DNA of 64,000 bases from Paulownia fortunei (GCA_019321725.1 CM033121.1:12772001-12836000); one strand, 5' to 3'. Positions 24,907-40,764 are shown, counted from the stretch's first letter. Translations and numbers: made by a program. The notes: a model not told the origin generated them from the letters alone.

Positions 24907-27060
24907 GTTCTTGAGTTGATGCAACAATGCAGCAGCAGTAGTTATGTAGTAGCTTGTCTGCAGAAGCTGCTGCTTCTGCTTTTGGTTTTGGTTTTGGTTT
25001 TACAAATGAGAAATCAGATATGGGGATATTGGTAAGTTTATGGATCTGAGTATTTGGCATATAATTGTGGAGATGGAGAAAGAGAGTGGATCAGGTTTTG
25101 ATGATAGATTAGCCTCTCACTCATTGTATGGCTGTGGTTCTTCATGTGACACTGTGTGTGTATTCATTTTATTTTTCTTAGGTTATATTCGTCTTTGTTG
25201 TTATATATTATTATGATTTGTAATCAATATTCAACATTATGTAGTATAGTTATAGATAACAAATAAATCATAGTTAAACGAAGTATTTAAAGAAAAACGT
25301 TGATATTAACGTGTCACGTGTACTAATTCTGGTATAATAATAATTGTGAAACATCAACAATAACACTTGATTTCTATGTCATAATCTTGACTAATTTGTA
25401 ATGTTATAGAGAATAAGAATATATTAGTATACTTGGTAGTCATCCATCCAAATGTCACATTGTCAATTAGACTCCTCCTATGGCAAACTGTCTCTTGTAT
25501 GTTTACATTATCTACCACATGAACATATATGTGTCTTCTCAACAATGTCTAATATCTTCCATGGCTGGAGTAGGCTTGTAAAATAAACTAAAGTCTTGGC
25601 TCTCAACCTTTGATTAAAATCAACCAAAAATTCAGACCCATAATTTGTGGCTTATAAAAATTCTCCAGCAATGCCTCTAATTGTAAAGACTAAGGGACTG
25701 CCTTCATAATGTTCGTCATTATTTTTATGATGGCAATTACCTTTTGTATGCTCATTTATAAATCCGTAAAAAAGAAAAGAAAATGAAAAGCAAGTGCATC
25801 AATTAAGCATACCAATATTTGTGTACACTGATTTCAAGGATAATTGGATCCTGGGTTGGCTAAGAAACTAATAAATTGCTGGCTCCTTAACAAAGACATG
25901 GCACACAAGTCAGATTTGGCGCAACAACAAAAATGTGACTTGGATATCATTTTATCATTTTTTGACTTACGATTATCAACTACGATTATACTCCTCATTT
26001 AAAAAAAATGTTTATTTGAAGTTAAAAAAAGCTATTGTGGCCCACTTAAAGATAAAGTTAACTCCCCACTAACACTATAAATAAGTAAATCAAGTACTCC
26101 TGCGTATTATATATTTAATTTGATTGGATATGAAAGTTTAATTAAATTTTGAATACGTTTATAAAATTATTCTTAAAAATAATAATACAAAATTAATGGT
26201 GTCACATTACTGCTGCAAGTAAAAGTGTGTTTATTGACAAACAAAATTCATTTAAAGAAATTGAATCTTATTTTTGAGATATTCCAAAAAAAGAAAAAAA
26301 AAAAAAAGGTAGATGTCATAAATTTAAAAGAGATGTGTATTACATTTTTTTCTCTCAAAACTAAAATTAATTGATCTGTCGCTAGATATATAATTATTGT
26401 GATTGATAAATAAGAAAATTAAAGTTAAAATTTACCACTCAAAATAACCATTGATTGATCATCATTACTAACTCTTGCAACGACCCGACATATTAGCACT
26501 TTTGTTTTTTCTAATAATTCTTGCCCTTGACGTTGTCAGATTGGAAACTGATTATCCTAATTTGAGTGCTGATTTTGATTTTTGAACCCCAAAAATGATG
26601 GATATATGAAAATGTGTGAATTTGGGAACTAGGGAAGGTCTCAATCTTGCTTGTCAATTACACGTTAAAAACCTCATTATCGCATCAGACACATTTTTTT
26701 ATAAACTTTTTTTTTGCAAGACGATTTCTCGCACAAAGTCCTAATCATTTCTTTGGTGGAGGATATTTATTAATTTTAAACGCCTAACAATCACACTTTG
26801 CTATAGGAAGGATAGTTTGGGAAAGCAAGCTTGGTCGTCCCCTTTGATGTTATATATTATGATGATTGTTTTGTTTGGCCTTTTTGGCTCAATTTTTGTC
26901 TAAAAATATTACATAACAATTCAGTAGAGTGACTAAATCTCCAAGACAATATGCAATGTTTTGAAGCAATAGAAATTTGCCTCTTTCTGTCCAAAAAATT
27001 AATAAAGAATTTTATGGTTTTGTCACACCTTCAAATTCCCATATCCTTATAAAATTCATT
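24907..27060. other. GAPA promoter side and AT-rich flank, left arm
   Basis: The GAPA promoter lies here, including the G-box at 25315-25320. Beyond it is AT-rich DNA without gene support. A poly-A/GAAAA run at about 26285-26308 has a different length from its partner in the right arm. From about 26.2 kb inward, mismatches with the right arm become frequent. Confidence 0.55.
25315..25320 (-). promoter_or_regulatory. G-box CACGTG upstream of left GAPA
   Basis: A palindromic CACGTG next to a second ACGT core (GTGTCACGTG) lies about 410 bp upstream of the GAPA ATG. G-boxes are bound by bZIP/bHLH (PIF, HY5-type) factors and are typical of light-regulated photosynthesis genes. The function here is inferred. 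Confidence 0.45.
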
Positions 27061-27268
27061 CGTAGCCCGGGTTCGTGACTGCTATATTATCTCCTCCTCA
27101 TAAAGAGAAGCTATAAAACAGTAACTCATAACTACAAGAACTCAAGGAACTACTATAGATATAGGATAGGATTGGTACCGTTCTTACTCCATTCCTTCAT
27201 GAACTCAGGAATGGTCGGACGGGAAGCTCTCTGTATATCAATACTGAGTCCCAAAACTGGGATGACCA
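27061..27268. other. Organelle-like segment at the inner end of the left arm
   Basis: This ~205-bp stretch is less AT-rich than its surroundings (GTAGCCCGGGTTCGTGACTG, GGTCGGACGGGAAGC) and reads like plant organelle DNA. Its reverse complement matches 29972-30176 with about 8% differences, mostly transitions. I cannot assign it to a named organelle gene; mitochondrial origin is a guess. Confidence 0.4.
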
Positions 27269-29871
27269 ATCGATAGATAGGTGGAAAGATATTTTCTATC
27301 TATGGTAGCACCCATTTGAGAATCGTAATTCACGTAAGTTTACTAAAATAATTATATTATTTAGTAACTAATATATTAGAAGGTATTTTTATAAATAAAG
27401 GAATATTAATTATATACTTAATTAATTTAAATAAAAATATTTTAAGGTATTTTTAAATATTTTATTTTCAGTAAGTATAAATCGATATGAATGATGAAGA
27501 ATATTTAAAGAACTAAATTCAATAATAATTTAAAAAATAAGTAATAGATATATGATCACATTAATCATCGTTTTGTTTGATTTTGATGGCTGGATAAGTT
27601 TTCTTTGAGATTCATTATACATGATCAAATCGAGTAATTTCACATGTAAAATTTGATAAATACATTTTTTCAACTATTTGTAATAATATTCAATGTTTTT
27701 AGTTAATATAATATTCATAGTTAATCAAGAGAAATTACTAAAGAATAAATCAAAAAGTGTCACATTTAATAAAAAAATTTTCAAGTAAACTAAATTATTT
27801 TTTTGCCAAAATCAAGTATAATATCATGATATTATTCATAATTACTAATTAATTTGAAATATATATAAAGGCTAATCTTATTCATCTGCTTACTTACTCC
27901 TCTTGTTTACTTTATTTTCTCTCTCCAATTCCTTCTAATTAAGATATATAACCAAAAACAAAAATTACAATATAGAATATCTATAAAAAAACCTTTCCAT
28001 ATATATATATATATATTCATTCCATTAGCAACTATATAAATATTTTTATCATAAAATTTAAAATTAGGGTTATTTGAATTCACCTCGGGATTAAATTAAC
28101 AAAAAGGTTTAAGATTCACCCAAGTAAAATCAAATCGATATGCATTAAATAAAGTTCTTCTAATATTTTTTTTTTCTTTTTTCTTTTTACAGTGGCTTAT
28201 AGATATTTTTTTATTCTATCTAATTTTAATTCTTATTTCAATCTTTCATATTATATTTTTATTTTGTTAAGTTAAATTATTTTACTACCTAAATTTTGTC
28301 ATAAATATCATACTGATGCCTAGAATTTTATAATTTTTGAGGGTATAATTTTTAGAGGGCCCTAACTTTTACCATAAATGTTAATACATACTAAATAAAA
28401 TCCTTTTAATTTTTCTTCCTATATTTTTTACAATGACATGTATACCCTTTTTAATTCTATTTACTTTTAATAATTCTTTATTTTTTTTATTTTGTCATTT
28501 AACTAAATTAAATTCTATCTATTATTCAAGTTGACTTAAGATTCTATTTGTTTTGTATATTGTTAGAGAAACTATATCGGAATACAAGATTGAAAATTTT
28601 ATAATATAATTTTGAAACTAAAATTTATTAGATGCAATATTAAAAATATGATTTGTGAAAATCATAATAAATCCTTATTTAAAGTTTAAATATGTTTTCT
28701 TCTTAATTTTTTTGAACTTTTCATCTCATTGTTTAGACCTAATTAAAATAAATAATGAGAATAAAACACAACAAAAATAAAGCAAATATTTCTCTTATTC
28801 TATTTACTCTCTTTTTCCTTAAATCTCAATATTTTAAAATTAAATATAAAATCTCTTCTAAGGCTTATTAACAATTACGTGAATATTATAGCATAACACT
28901 TGAATTCAAGGTTATTTGAATCCATCTCGCCTAAGGTTTGCAATTCATCTCTATTCCTATTATGTCAAATTTTTCAAAAAACAAAATTATATTTAGAAAC
29001 AAAAAACATAACCTAACATTTATGAAAACAATCCACCATTTTAATTAAAAGATATGTTTTAAATAAAAGTATAAAAAAATGATAAGCCAAAATTTCAATT
29101 TTGAAACTCTCTTTGATTCTATACCAAATATCTTAATTTAGTGAGTAATAAAATCCTATATAGTTTTAAAAAAGAAATAGAAGATCAAACTTTTAATTTA
29201 GAGGCAACAATCAATAATTATAAATAATATTGATTAGTTTAAGTTTAAGAATAATTTTGCAAAAATTAAAGTTCTTTAAATGAATATTTTAAAACAAAAA
29301 ATAAATTAAATTAAATCTATCTTCTTCAATAACTAAAGTGACTATGTTAATTCAGATATGAGAAAATAAGGAACACTAATGAAAAATTAAAATTTTCAAA
29401 ATGCATAAATTATTAGAAATAATTAAAAAATCAAGATTAAAGTTCAATTATATTTACTAAAGGAAAGAGTATAAATTAACTTTTTTAAGAAAAATATATT
29501 ATTTTAAAAACACTAAGTGACATCTTTTAAAATGGATAATTATGGGAAAAAATGTTAAACCAAAATTTAAACCACGATGTTTAATAATATTTGAAATACG
29601 TATTACTATTAGTCTATGACAATAAATGTATTTGAAAATAACTCTTACATTTTTTTTCAAAAAATATACGATATATTATACTATTAAAGAGGACATTCGC
29701 AATTAAACATGAGTCTTCCATTTTATGATAAAATTACACGATTGTAAATTCATGAACCAAGTATAATTATAAAAATTATAATTATTTTTTAAATATAAAA
29801 TTAATTTATACTACTTATGTCGTTCAAGAGACTAAAAAATTTAAAATTTGATCACACTAATTTCTTGTTTT
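27269..29871. other. Palindrome spacer: unique AT-rich DNA
   Basis: About 2.6 kb of very AT-rich sequence has no visible partner in the window and no gene-like frame. The first ~70 bp (to about 27340) may continue the organelle-like block. It ends at the assembly gap. Confidence 0.6.
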
Positions 29872-29971
29872 NNNNNNNNNNNNNNNNNNNNNNNNNNNNN
29901 NNNNNNNNNNNNNNNNNNNNNNNNNNNNNNNNNNNNNNNNNNNNNNNNNNNNNNNNNNNNNNNNNNNNNNN
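29872..29971. other. Assembly gap of 100 N
   Basis: Exactly 100 undetermined bases separate the spacer from the right arm. A round 100 usually marks a gap of unknown size, so the true spacer length and the orientation across it are not established by this sequence. Confidence 0.98.
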
Positions 29972-30545
29972 ATCCCATTTTGGGACTCAATATTGATATA
30001 CAGAGAGTTCCCCGTCCGACCATTCCTGAGTTCATAAAGGAATAAAGTAAGGACGGTACCGATCATATCCTGTATCTATAGTAGCTCCTTGAGTTCTTGT
30101 AGTTATGAGTTACTGCTTTATAGCTTCTCTTTATGAGGATAAGATAATATAGTAGTCATGAACCCAGGCTACGGAGTCGAGAATCAGCTAAATGCACATA
30201 AGCTCTGACATGCAACCAAGTTACTATGGGCCGAAGCCCAGTAACGATATCTCACATCAAGCTGCCAAAAGCGCAACAGGGCGAAGTTATACTAAGGAGA
30301 AATGCGGAAATGGGAAGCTAGGCCATCGGAAAGTTATCAATTTCGCTTCTTGATGCCCGACCCCGCGAAAGAACTAAAGAAATGTTATAATCAAGTCCGT
30401 GCTTCTTACTAGTAAATATATAAAAGACACAAGAAGCATTCCTCCAGTACATGCATAGAATTTTGCGAATGAAGTGATATCCATTTATTAGGAGAACTCT
30501 TTTCTAAAAAAAAGAAAAAGAAAAAGAAAAAGAGAGAATTCCTTA
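29972..30545. other. Longer organelle-like block in the right arm
   Basis: Nearly 570 bp here differ from their surroundings in composition. Up to 30176 it is paired with the left arm. About 30177-30545 is right-arm only (it includes GGGCCGAAGCCCAGTAACG and GCCCGACCCCGCGAAAG), after which the arms match again. The simplest reading is one organelle-derived insertion present before duplication and later deleted in part from the left arm. No organelle gene could be named. Confidence 0.4.
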
Positions 30546-30550
30546 AAATT

Positions 30551-32711
30551 TTAAAATGAATTTTATAAGGATATGGGAATTTGAAGGTGTGACAAAACCA
30601 TAAAATTCTTAATTAATTTTTTGGACAGAAAGAGGCAAATTTCTATTGCTTCAAAACATTGCATATTGTCTTGGGAGATTTAGTCACTCTACTGAATTGT
30701 TATCTAATATTTTTAGACAAAAATTGAGCCAAAAAGGCCAAACAAAACAATCATCATAATATATACACATCAAAGGGGACGACCAAGCTTGCTTTCCCAA
30801 AATATCCTTTCCTATAGCAAAGTGTGATTGTTAGGTGTTTAAAATTAATAAATATCCTCCACCAAAGAAATGATTAGGACTTTGTACGAGAAATCGTCTT
30901 GCAAAAAAAATGTTTATAAAAAAATGTGTCTGATGCGATAATGAGGTTTTTAACGTGTAATTGACAAGCAAGATTGAGACCTTCCCTAGTTTCCAAATTC
31001 ACACATTTTCATATATCCATCATTTTTGGGGTTCAAAAATCAAAATCAGCACTCAAATTAGGATAATCAGTTTCCAATCTGACAACGTCAAGGGCAAGAA
31101 TTATTAGAAAAAACAAAAGTGCTAATATGTCGGGTCGTTGCAAGAGTTAGTAATGATGATCAGTCAATGGTTATTTTGAGGGGTAAAATTTAACTTTAAT
31201 TTTCTTATTTATCAATCACAATAATTATATATCTAGTGACAGAACAATTAATTATAGTTTTGAGAGAAAAAAATGTAATACACATCTCTTTTAAATTTAT
31301 GACATCTACCTTTTTTTTTTTTTTCTTTTTTTGGAATATCTCAAAAATAAGATTCAATTTCTTTAAATGAATTTTGTTTGTCAATAAACACACTTTTACT
31401 TGCAGCAGTAATGTGACACCATTAATTTTGTATTATTATTTTTAAGAATAATTTTATAAACGTATTCAAAATTTAATTAAACTTTCATATCCAATCAAAT
31501 TAAATATATAATACGCAGGAGTACTTGATTTACTTATTTATAGTGTTAGTGGGGAGTTAACTTTATCTTTAAGTGGGCCACAATAGCTTTTTTTAACTTC
31601 AAATAAACATTTTTTTTAAATGAGGAGTATAATCGTAGTTGATAATCGTAAGTCAAAAAATGATAAAATGATATCCAAGTCACATTTTTGTTGTTGCGCC
31701 AAATCTGACTTGTGTGCCATGTCTTTGTTAAGGAGCCAGCAATTTATTAGTTTCTTAGCCAACCCAGGATCCAATTATCCTTGAAATCAGTGTACACAAA
31801 TATTGGTATGCTTAATTGATGCACTTGCTTTTCATTTTCTTTTCTTTTTTACGGATTTATAAATGAGCATACAAAAGGTAATTGCCATCATAAAAATAAT
31901 GACGAACATTATGAAGGCAGTCCCTTAGTCTTTACAATTAGAGGCATTGCTGGAGAATTTTTATAAGCCACAAATTATGGGTCTGAATTTTTGGTTGATT
32001 TTAATCAAAGGTTGAGAGCCAAGACTTTAGTTTATTTTACAAGCCTACTCCAGCCATGGAAGATATTAGACATTGTTGAGAAGACACATATATGTTCATG
32101 TGGTAGATAATGTAAACATACAAGAGACAGTTTGCCATAGGAGGAGTCTAATTGACAATGTGACATTTGGATGGATGACTACCAAGTATACTAATATATT
32201 CTTATTCTCTATAACATTACAAATTAGTCAAGATTATGACATAGAAATCAAGTGTTATTGTTGATGTTTCACAATTATTATTATACCAGAATTAGTACAC
32301 GTGACACGTTAATATCAACGTTTTTCTTTAAATACTTCGTTTAACTATGATTTATTTGTTATCTATAACTATACTACATAATGTTGAATATTGATTACAA
32401 ATCATAATAATATATAACAACAAAGACGAATATAACCTAAGAAAAATAAAATGAATACACACACAGTGTCACATGAAGAACCACAGCCATACAATGAGTG
32501 AGAGGCTAATCTATCATCAAAACCTGATCCACTCTCTTTCTCCATCTCCACAATTATATGCCAAATACTCAGATCCATAAACTTACCAATATCCCCATAT
32601 CTGATTTCTCATTTGTAAAACCAAAACCAAAACCAAAAGCAGAAGCAGCAGCTTCTGCAGACAAGCTACTACATAACTACTGCTGCTGCATTGTTGCATC
32701 AACTCAAGAAC
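30551..32711. other. GAPA promoter side and AT-rich flank, right arm
   Basis: Mirror of 24907-27055. A poly-T/A run at about 31311-31330 causes a small length difference from the left arm. The GAPA promoter occupies the last few hundred bases. No other gene is supported. Confidence 0.55.
32298..32303 (+). promoter_or_regulatory. G-box CACGTG upstream of right GAPA
   Basis: Mirror of the left-arm G-box, 409 bp before the ATG at 32712, with the same neighbouring ACGT core. Likely light-responsive; inferred from motif and gene type. Confidence 0.45.
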
Positions 32712-34567
<1,856 letters not shown>

Positions 34568-36194
34568 TGGAGCCATGTATCTGTGGTCATGTGAATTAGA
34601 GATCCTTTTTGTTTTTGTTGGTTCTACCCTCTGTAGATTCTTATTGAATTGTAATGAGAAAGCAAACAATTTTCCATCTTATTCATATCAAATAATTGAC
34701 AAGGTTAATAAGAGGTTTCTGTGGAGTTCTCTTTATTCCCATTGCTGATGCTTGCACAAAGTGTCGATTCTTATAAATTTTTGTAACAGTGTTATCTTGG
34801 TTTTGAGTATTTTTTTTTTCTTCATACTTATTCTCCTCTGCTTTATTCCTGTTCTCTGTGTACGTTCTAAAACATCCAACCTTAACAGAAACAATGCAAT
34901 CAAAAAGCCAGAGTTAGTGCAAACAAGCATGCAGGCTTGTATAATTGAAGGTACAGGTAACAAATTCTAAATTAAATCAACATATACCAAACTCAAGAGC
35001 TTGATTTAGTTTTTGCAGATAATTAAATCTGCCTCCATTTGGTTCTATACAAAACCAAACGTGGTTGGCTAGATTTGCAGTTCCACACCAATTAAAACAA
35101 CAGAACCAAGAAACCCCAAAACTATCTGCTGCTATTGCTGCTATTGCTGCTATAGTGGATGGCGTCCACCATCACAACCAAGCATTCAAAGCCACAGTGA
35201 AATCCCCCATCAAGAGAAACCCTACATCTGTCAAACATATCAGAAACTATCACCACTACTAAGCTTTCCATCCCAAAACTGCAATTCACACCACCATCCA
35301 CACCATCAAGACCGGCAAATCTAAAGAAACATGGATGCATATATATGCAAGGATTGGAGGTGTGGCTGAGCCCCTGAGCTCAATATGAGGGCAAGAATGG
35401 TTTTTGGGGACATGGGATGATTTTCAGGGTGAGGCAAGAGCAAGAAAGGGACAGAGAAAGATAATGGAAAAGGAACTGAAAGAGAGTACTGGTAGTTGAA
35501 AGAGGATACTGACCAAGGATATTGGCAGAAGTCCAAGGGGTTGTGACTGTGACGTAGAGGATTAGTTCGCAGAGATGAAGGGAAAGTGTTTGATATTTAC
35601 TTAGGCAAAGCACAGAGGACAGATTCCTCTTCTGAAGAAGTAGTTGCTACTACACTAATGAGAAGCCAATGATCCAAAAATGAAATGAGACATTTTTTGC
35701 TTTTTTTTGCAATTTCACTCAGTTCGATTAACAACTCACTTTGCTTTTTCAAGGAACCAATTTGATTGACCAATTTCGACCATACCATACCAAACAAATC
35801 AAATGCAAACTTCTAAAAGTCTGCCTGGAGACTTTCAGCCACTAACACTTAAGACTAACATTCTGATCTTGCAAAACCAGATGCATGAATTATTTGAGCA
35901 GCAGCAGTTTCTGAGCATTTCATAAGCTTATAATCTCAATTACATAAGCTATCAAGGACACAAAACTTGGATTCACTAAATTATTTCCAGGGCATTAACT
36001 ATCTAAGGACCTCTCACCATATCTCATGTTCTGCACAAATAATAAACGGAAAATAATAGAATCATTAAATAGTGTACTATCAGATACAGGGATCAGATAG
36101 AAAATAGATTGCCACAATTTACCCCAGAAACTGTGTAATTTCATCTTCCTAGAACTTCTTATTCTTGTTAAGAAACAATCTCCCAATCACTGCA
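34568..36194. other. Convergent intergenic region between right GAPA and PTPA
   Basis: Mirror of 21424-23050. It contains the two 3' UTRs and the small TGCTATTGC microsatellite. No extra gene is supported. Confidence 0.6.
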
Positions 36195-39100
36195 TCAGAC
36201 CCTGCAGAAAGGAAAGATAATCAGAGAGCAGGAAAGAAAAGAGAAAATTAAACATCTGCAAAAGGACAGTGGTAGTCTCAGCCACTTGTTAAAAATTTAT
36301 ATCAAGCCAACACAGATCAGGAAAAAAGATTTTCCCATTATCAATCAAAGAAGAAATTTTCTTGAATTGGAAAATTTACAACATTTAAATGCTATGATCC
36401 CCATAAAAGACAAAACACTAAAAGAAAAAACTCACATTGAAAGAGAATTTCAGTTAACATTTCAAATTATCAGCGCAATCATATGCAGCAAGCTGGCTAA
36501 TTTTGCCCACAGTTTGACAACCCAAAAAGTAGATTTCAACCAACTGAACCAGAAAGTAGTCTTGAAACTTTTAAAATTGCTGATATATCAGAATCATCTA
36601 CGAATTCTACAAAAAGGGAACTATTTTATACTTCTAATAGCAGAGACCCTACTAACTGCAGAAGTGCTTTCAATGAACATAGGTAAACGAATAGGGAACA
36701 GAGCATAGATAAATAACAAAGGGAACTTTCCGGCATAGCCTCTCTTGACAACAAATAGTAATGCTACGATATAATTGACAAAGACTGATTTCAAAATAAA
36801 GTCATTGTGATACTTCATCAATAAAATTGTTCAAGCTCAGTGGGTAAGCACAAAATCAACTTGTCAATTATGAAGGGCACAGTTTGGGTAAGCAGCACAA
36901 AGAACAGAAAAAAGTCTACATTAAGATTATCTTGTCATCCCATGGACTAGAACTTATTTTGGGGATGTTATAGAATTTGAGGATCTATCTGAGGATAAGG
37001 ATCCAAAAATATGATAGGAGCTAAACGGTTCATACATCTAATTCCATAATTTGGAATATGGGGTTGTGACTATTATATCAAAAAATCTGGTTTTCACATT
37101 GGCATCATACCTTATTTCATTTGATTCAAGATGAAAGTCCAAAATATTTCAGCTCAACAAAGCGAAAATTAATTGCCAATCACATTTTATATTTCAGTTT
37201 ATCAAAGAGTATTAGAGGAGATAAGAAAAGGCAGCATACCATCTGATAATTGAGCCAAAGAGAAAATGTTGCATAATAGGAACCTTCTCCAGAACTTCTA
37301 CTTTATACATCTTAAGCAGCCCACTGTTCACCTTATTCCAAGTAGGAACAACACTAATGTCGTCCAACAAAGGTGAATGCTCAGCAAACAACCCCTTCTT
37401 CACCTTCTTCACAAATGCAATGCATGAGAGATACAAATACTCATTTGGGAAATTCTCCAAAATATCCTCATTATGAATTGACTTTGGCTTTATATACTTG
37501 TGGTCAATCAACTGTGATGACCCAAATACGAATGGCAAGAAATGATAATCATCAAGACCCCACACGCCATGGGATCCAGCAGGCTCTAAGCAATAAGTAA
37601 GTTGCAATTTTCTCATCAAATCCAAGTACTTGACAAATACTCTCGACACCAGGGCTGGAAAATCCTCTTCTGTCACAATACCCAATCTTGCTAAGCAATA
37701 CAACCACGCTGCAAAATTTGTCTCATGACCAGTGCCTATTTGACAAAAGGAATTATTACATCGTGCTGCTTTCTCACATTCTCCATTGATTAACAATATA
37801 TAAACCTCGTACGAAGTCTACGAACATTATGAAAAAAATACAGATTCAATAATAACATTTATAGAAACCTTATCATAGAAACATAAATATGAAACATGTA
37901 AATACAAATGTATGCATGCTTTCGTGAATACTTTATATAAAGCAAAGTTTTGCCCTTATGGAGTCCATGATGTTGTCCATATGACCATCTTCTAAGAGAA
38001 AGCGGGGCTAATTGCAATTGCAATAGATTTCTCAACCTGTGCTTGTTCATTATGGTACAAAAATGAATATTCTGTGTCTGCAAATGAATGCATGAATCTA
38101 TCTGGAGTAACCTAAGGGCTCGTTTTGTTTGGGGTATTCGGCTTGATATAATATTTTATCACACCTGGTCAAATGCTTGGTACAAAGGAGAGTAGCCCAA
38201 GATAGTTTTTCGTCCCGGCCATGCATCAAGCAATTCCATGATTAACAATCCTCAGCCCACCCCTATAATAGTGTAGTCCAAATGAATGGGCTTGGATCCA
38301 ACAAAAGGTTATTTACTTCTTTGCACCTGAAACCCCTTATGAACTGATGAAATTAACCTTCAAAGAACATAAAACTACAATCTTGCTGTCATATAAATAT
38401 GTCATAACAATTCATGCAATTTTAGAATTCGCACAATCAGATCAAAACCCCACTGATTGACTTGGAAAAAAATTTCCACGGCTCACCGAAAACCAATCGT
38501 CATTTAGTATAACAGAAACTGGAGAATCCATTTGTATGATTTTCTTAAAGTGATTTGAGAGCAGTTTATAGGAATTAGACTGCGAATTGGCAGAGAACCC
38601 TTTCAGAATCAGCCATTGGTCCAGTGGGCGTCACCGAGGAGCTTCAGGTGGGGGAGAGTCAATGTCCTGAAGTCATATACCGTCGCCGCTAACTTATTGC
38701 CGGATAAAAAGAAACAAAATTCGCTATAAGGACGGAACCAAAAGAAAACCCGCCGGAAAGTGATGCTAGTTTTTAGAACAACCCATCAGAGAACAACGAG
38801 GAATTTACTTGTTTTTCTTTTCCAAAAAAAAAAAGAGAGAGAGCTAGAGGAGAAAAACCAGAAGCTTAAGAAGAAAACATTGTGGGTAGAGAAAGAAAAG
38901 GGAACAGTGAGTGTGAACGAGGTAATCTAGGTATAATGAGATATGTTTTGTCTTTTTGGCTAAGGTCAAACTAGACAATTGCCTTTAATCAAATATGTAA
39001 TTATCCAATACAAACAAAAGATTATTATTTTAACTTGAACTTTAAATTTTCAATCCTATTCTCCAAACATATTTTTAACCATATTACAATATCCATGAAT

Positions 39101-40764
39101 AGTGTAATCCAACTCCATCTAATTAATCTTATCAATCCTGTCCACAAATCCAAACTAACCTGGCACTGTGGCAAAGATCCCAGAAAAGTCTGCCATTCAA
39201 TAAATGCACAACAGATTAAGGAAAAAAAGCACAGAATCATTCACAAGGGTGGTGCAAAAAAATATGCATATTCCAAGTAGAACACATTTCCCCAACATTA
39301 GTACTCTACTACTCCCAAGGCTGCCATTGTAACACATAACATAAATGGCACTTCAACCCCCTCAAACACCCCCCCCCCCTCCCAATAACCCCACCTTTGC
39401 TCCCCTAAGTAATTAAAAAGTACTTTACCCCTCAACTTACATCCATTATAGCACTTGGCCCTTGCAATGACAGATCAAAATTTTCACTCAAAAGCACTTT
39501 GTCAACCGCCGTACTGTGTATTTTTCCCTTTTTTTTTTTGTTTAAAAGCCAAGCAAAAAACTTCGTAATATTAGTATGAAAAATAAGCTAAGTGGTTGCA
39601 AATAGCAACTAAAATGATTGCATAATCAATCATTCTCTAGCAGCTAAAATGATTGCATAATCAATCATTCTCTGTCGCCATCCACAACCATTTATCCTAT
39701 TGCACGTATTGCAACCGACTCTATTTCTAACAAATATACCACCATTTTGTCATGTCTTCACCATTAAGACTAGTATTTTTAAGCCTTTTGTTTTTTGAGC
39801 GGGAAACACTTTTGAGGGGAGAAGGGATAAAAGGGAAAAATATGCCGAAACCTTGACCGTTAAAGAGTAAGAAAAAAAAAATCACGAAGCACTTAAATAG
39901 ACGCACGGCATCTAACGAAGCAATTAAAAAGGCACACGACGGCAGAAGAAAAACTGCCGAAGAGCTTTTCGGGAAAAATTTGAAAATGCAAATCCTATAT
40001 AATTTAAGTCGTGTAATTACGTTTTAAGAGTAAAGATTTAAAGGTGTAAGTGCCATTTACCCTAGTATAAAGAAGGACAATTCAACCAAGAGATCTACAC
40101 TCGTACCATAATCGATGCGACTTGAGTTGCCAAAGCAATCAGTGAAGTAAGGCACTAATTCTACAATGGCAGAGTCCATGGCGGCCGGAAGAAATTTCAG
40201 CATAAACGACTCCGCATTATTGCTCATGCGCTCGTGCCACACGCGGTACGAAAGGTTGCCATATCGAGCGGACTGCGGGGCTGGAGGGATTTCATCCACG
40301 CAATCAATCAGCGTCTGGAGAATGGAGACTAGGGTTTCCACGTTGAGGGACACGTGACAGGGATCTGAGAGCTTGCGCGATTTGGTCGACTCGGAGAGGG
40401 AGACGACGAAGCCGAGGAAGTTGCGGAAAACGGGGGAGGAGTGGAAACGAGCGACGTCGTCTTGGGAGTGGATTTTCTTCCAAGGGGCGGTGAAGGCGTA
40501 GGGAGGATTGTAGGGGTCCACCTTTTGGGGCTGTGGGATGGGGGTGCGGATGATGGCCTCCTTGGTGTTGGGTGGGGGAGTGGGGAGATTCAAGGCGGGG
40601 AAGCGGATGGGGATGTAAGAAGGGGTGGCAGATGGGGGTGGTGGGGTGGGGAAACATGTGGGGCCGCCACAATTGGCGCAGGTTGTGGGCGGTGGCGGGA
40701 ATTGAGCCGGCTGCTCTTCACGGCGGGGGAGGTGGTGTTGGTGGTCGTCTTGTGGGGGTTCCAT
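36195..40764 (-). CDS. PTPA: Serine/threonine phosphatase 2A activator PTPA, right copy, open reading frame
   Basis: Exons on the minus strand are 40107-40764, 37240-37735 and 36195-36201, with GT-AG introns. They total 1,161 nt, or 386 residues plus TGA. The last exon adds only part of Trp, then Val and the stop. Residues 1 to about 100 are Pro-rich and variable. The conserved PTPA fold follows with YGNLSYR-WHERM, RIDYGTGHE, EPAGSHGVWGLDDY and KVPIMQHFLFG. It should activate PP2A by acting on the catalytic subunit together with ATP/Mg. Compared with the left copy, exon 1 has five C at 40634-40638, so the frame is open, but three substitutions are visible: Val for Ala before WHERM, Glu for Gly in SNNAGSF, and Cys for Ser in TDSFGN. 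The Ser is the family-typical residue. Exon 2 appears identical between copies. An in-frame ATG 10 codons upstream (40794) is an alternative start. Confidence 0.92.
39342..40059. mobile_element. Candidate TIR element in PTPA intron 1 (right)
   Basis: Mirror copy of 17559-18276, with the same TAAATGGCACTT / AAGTGCCATTTA ends. Confidence 0.35.
39604..39673. repeat. 35-bp tandem duplication in PTPA intron 1 (right)
   Basis: Mirror of 17945-18014 with the same single-base difference between its two units, so the duplication predates the copying of the arm. Confidence 0.9.

Noticed and set aside
29841..30066. Frames spanning the N gap
   Set aside because: They consist of undetermined bases and carry no evidence.
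30177..30550. Possible tRNA or functional organelle gene in the right-arm-only segment
   Set aside because: I could not fold a cloverleaf or match a known organelle protein by reading; only the composition is organelle-like.
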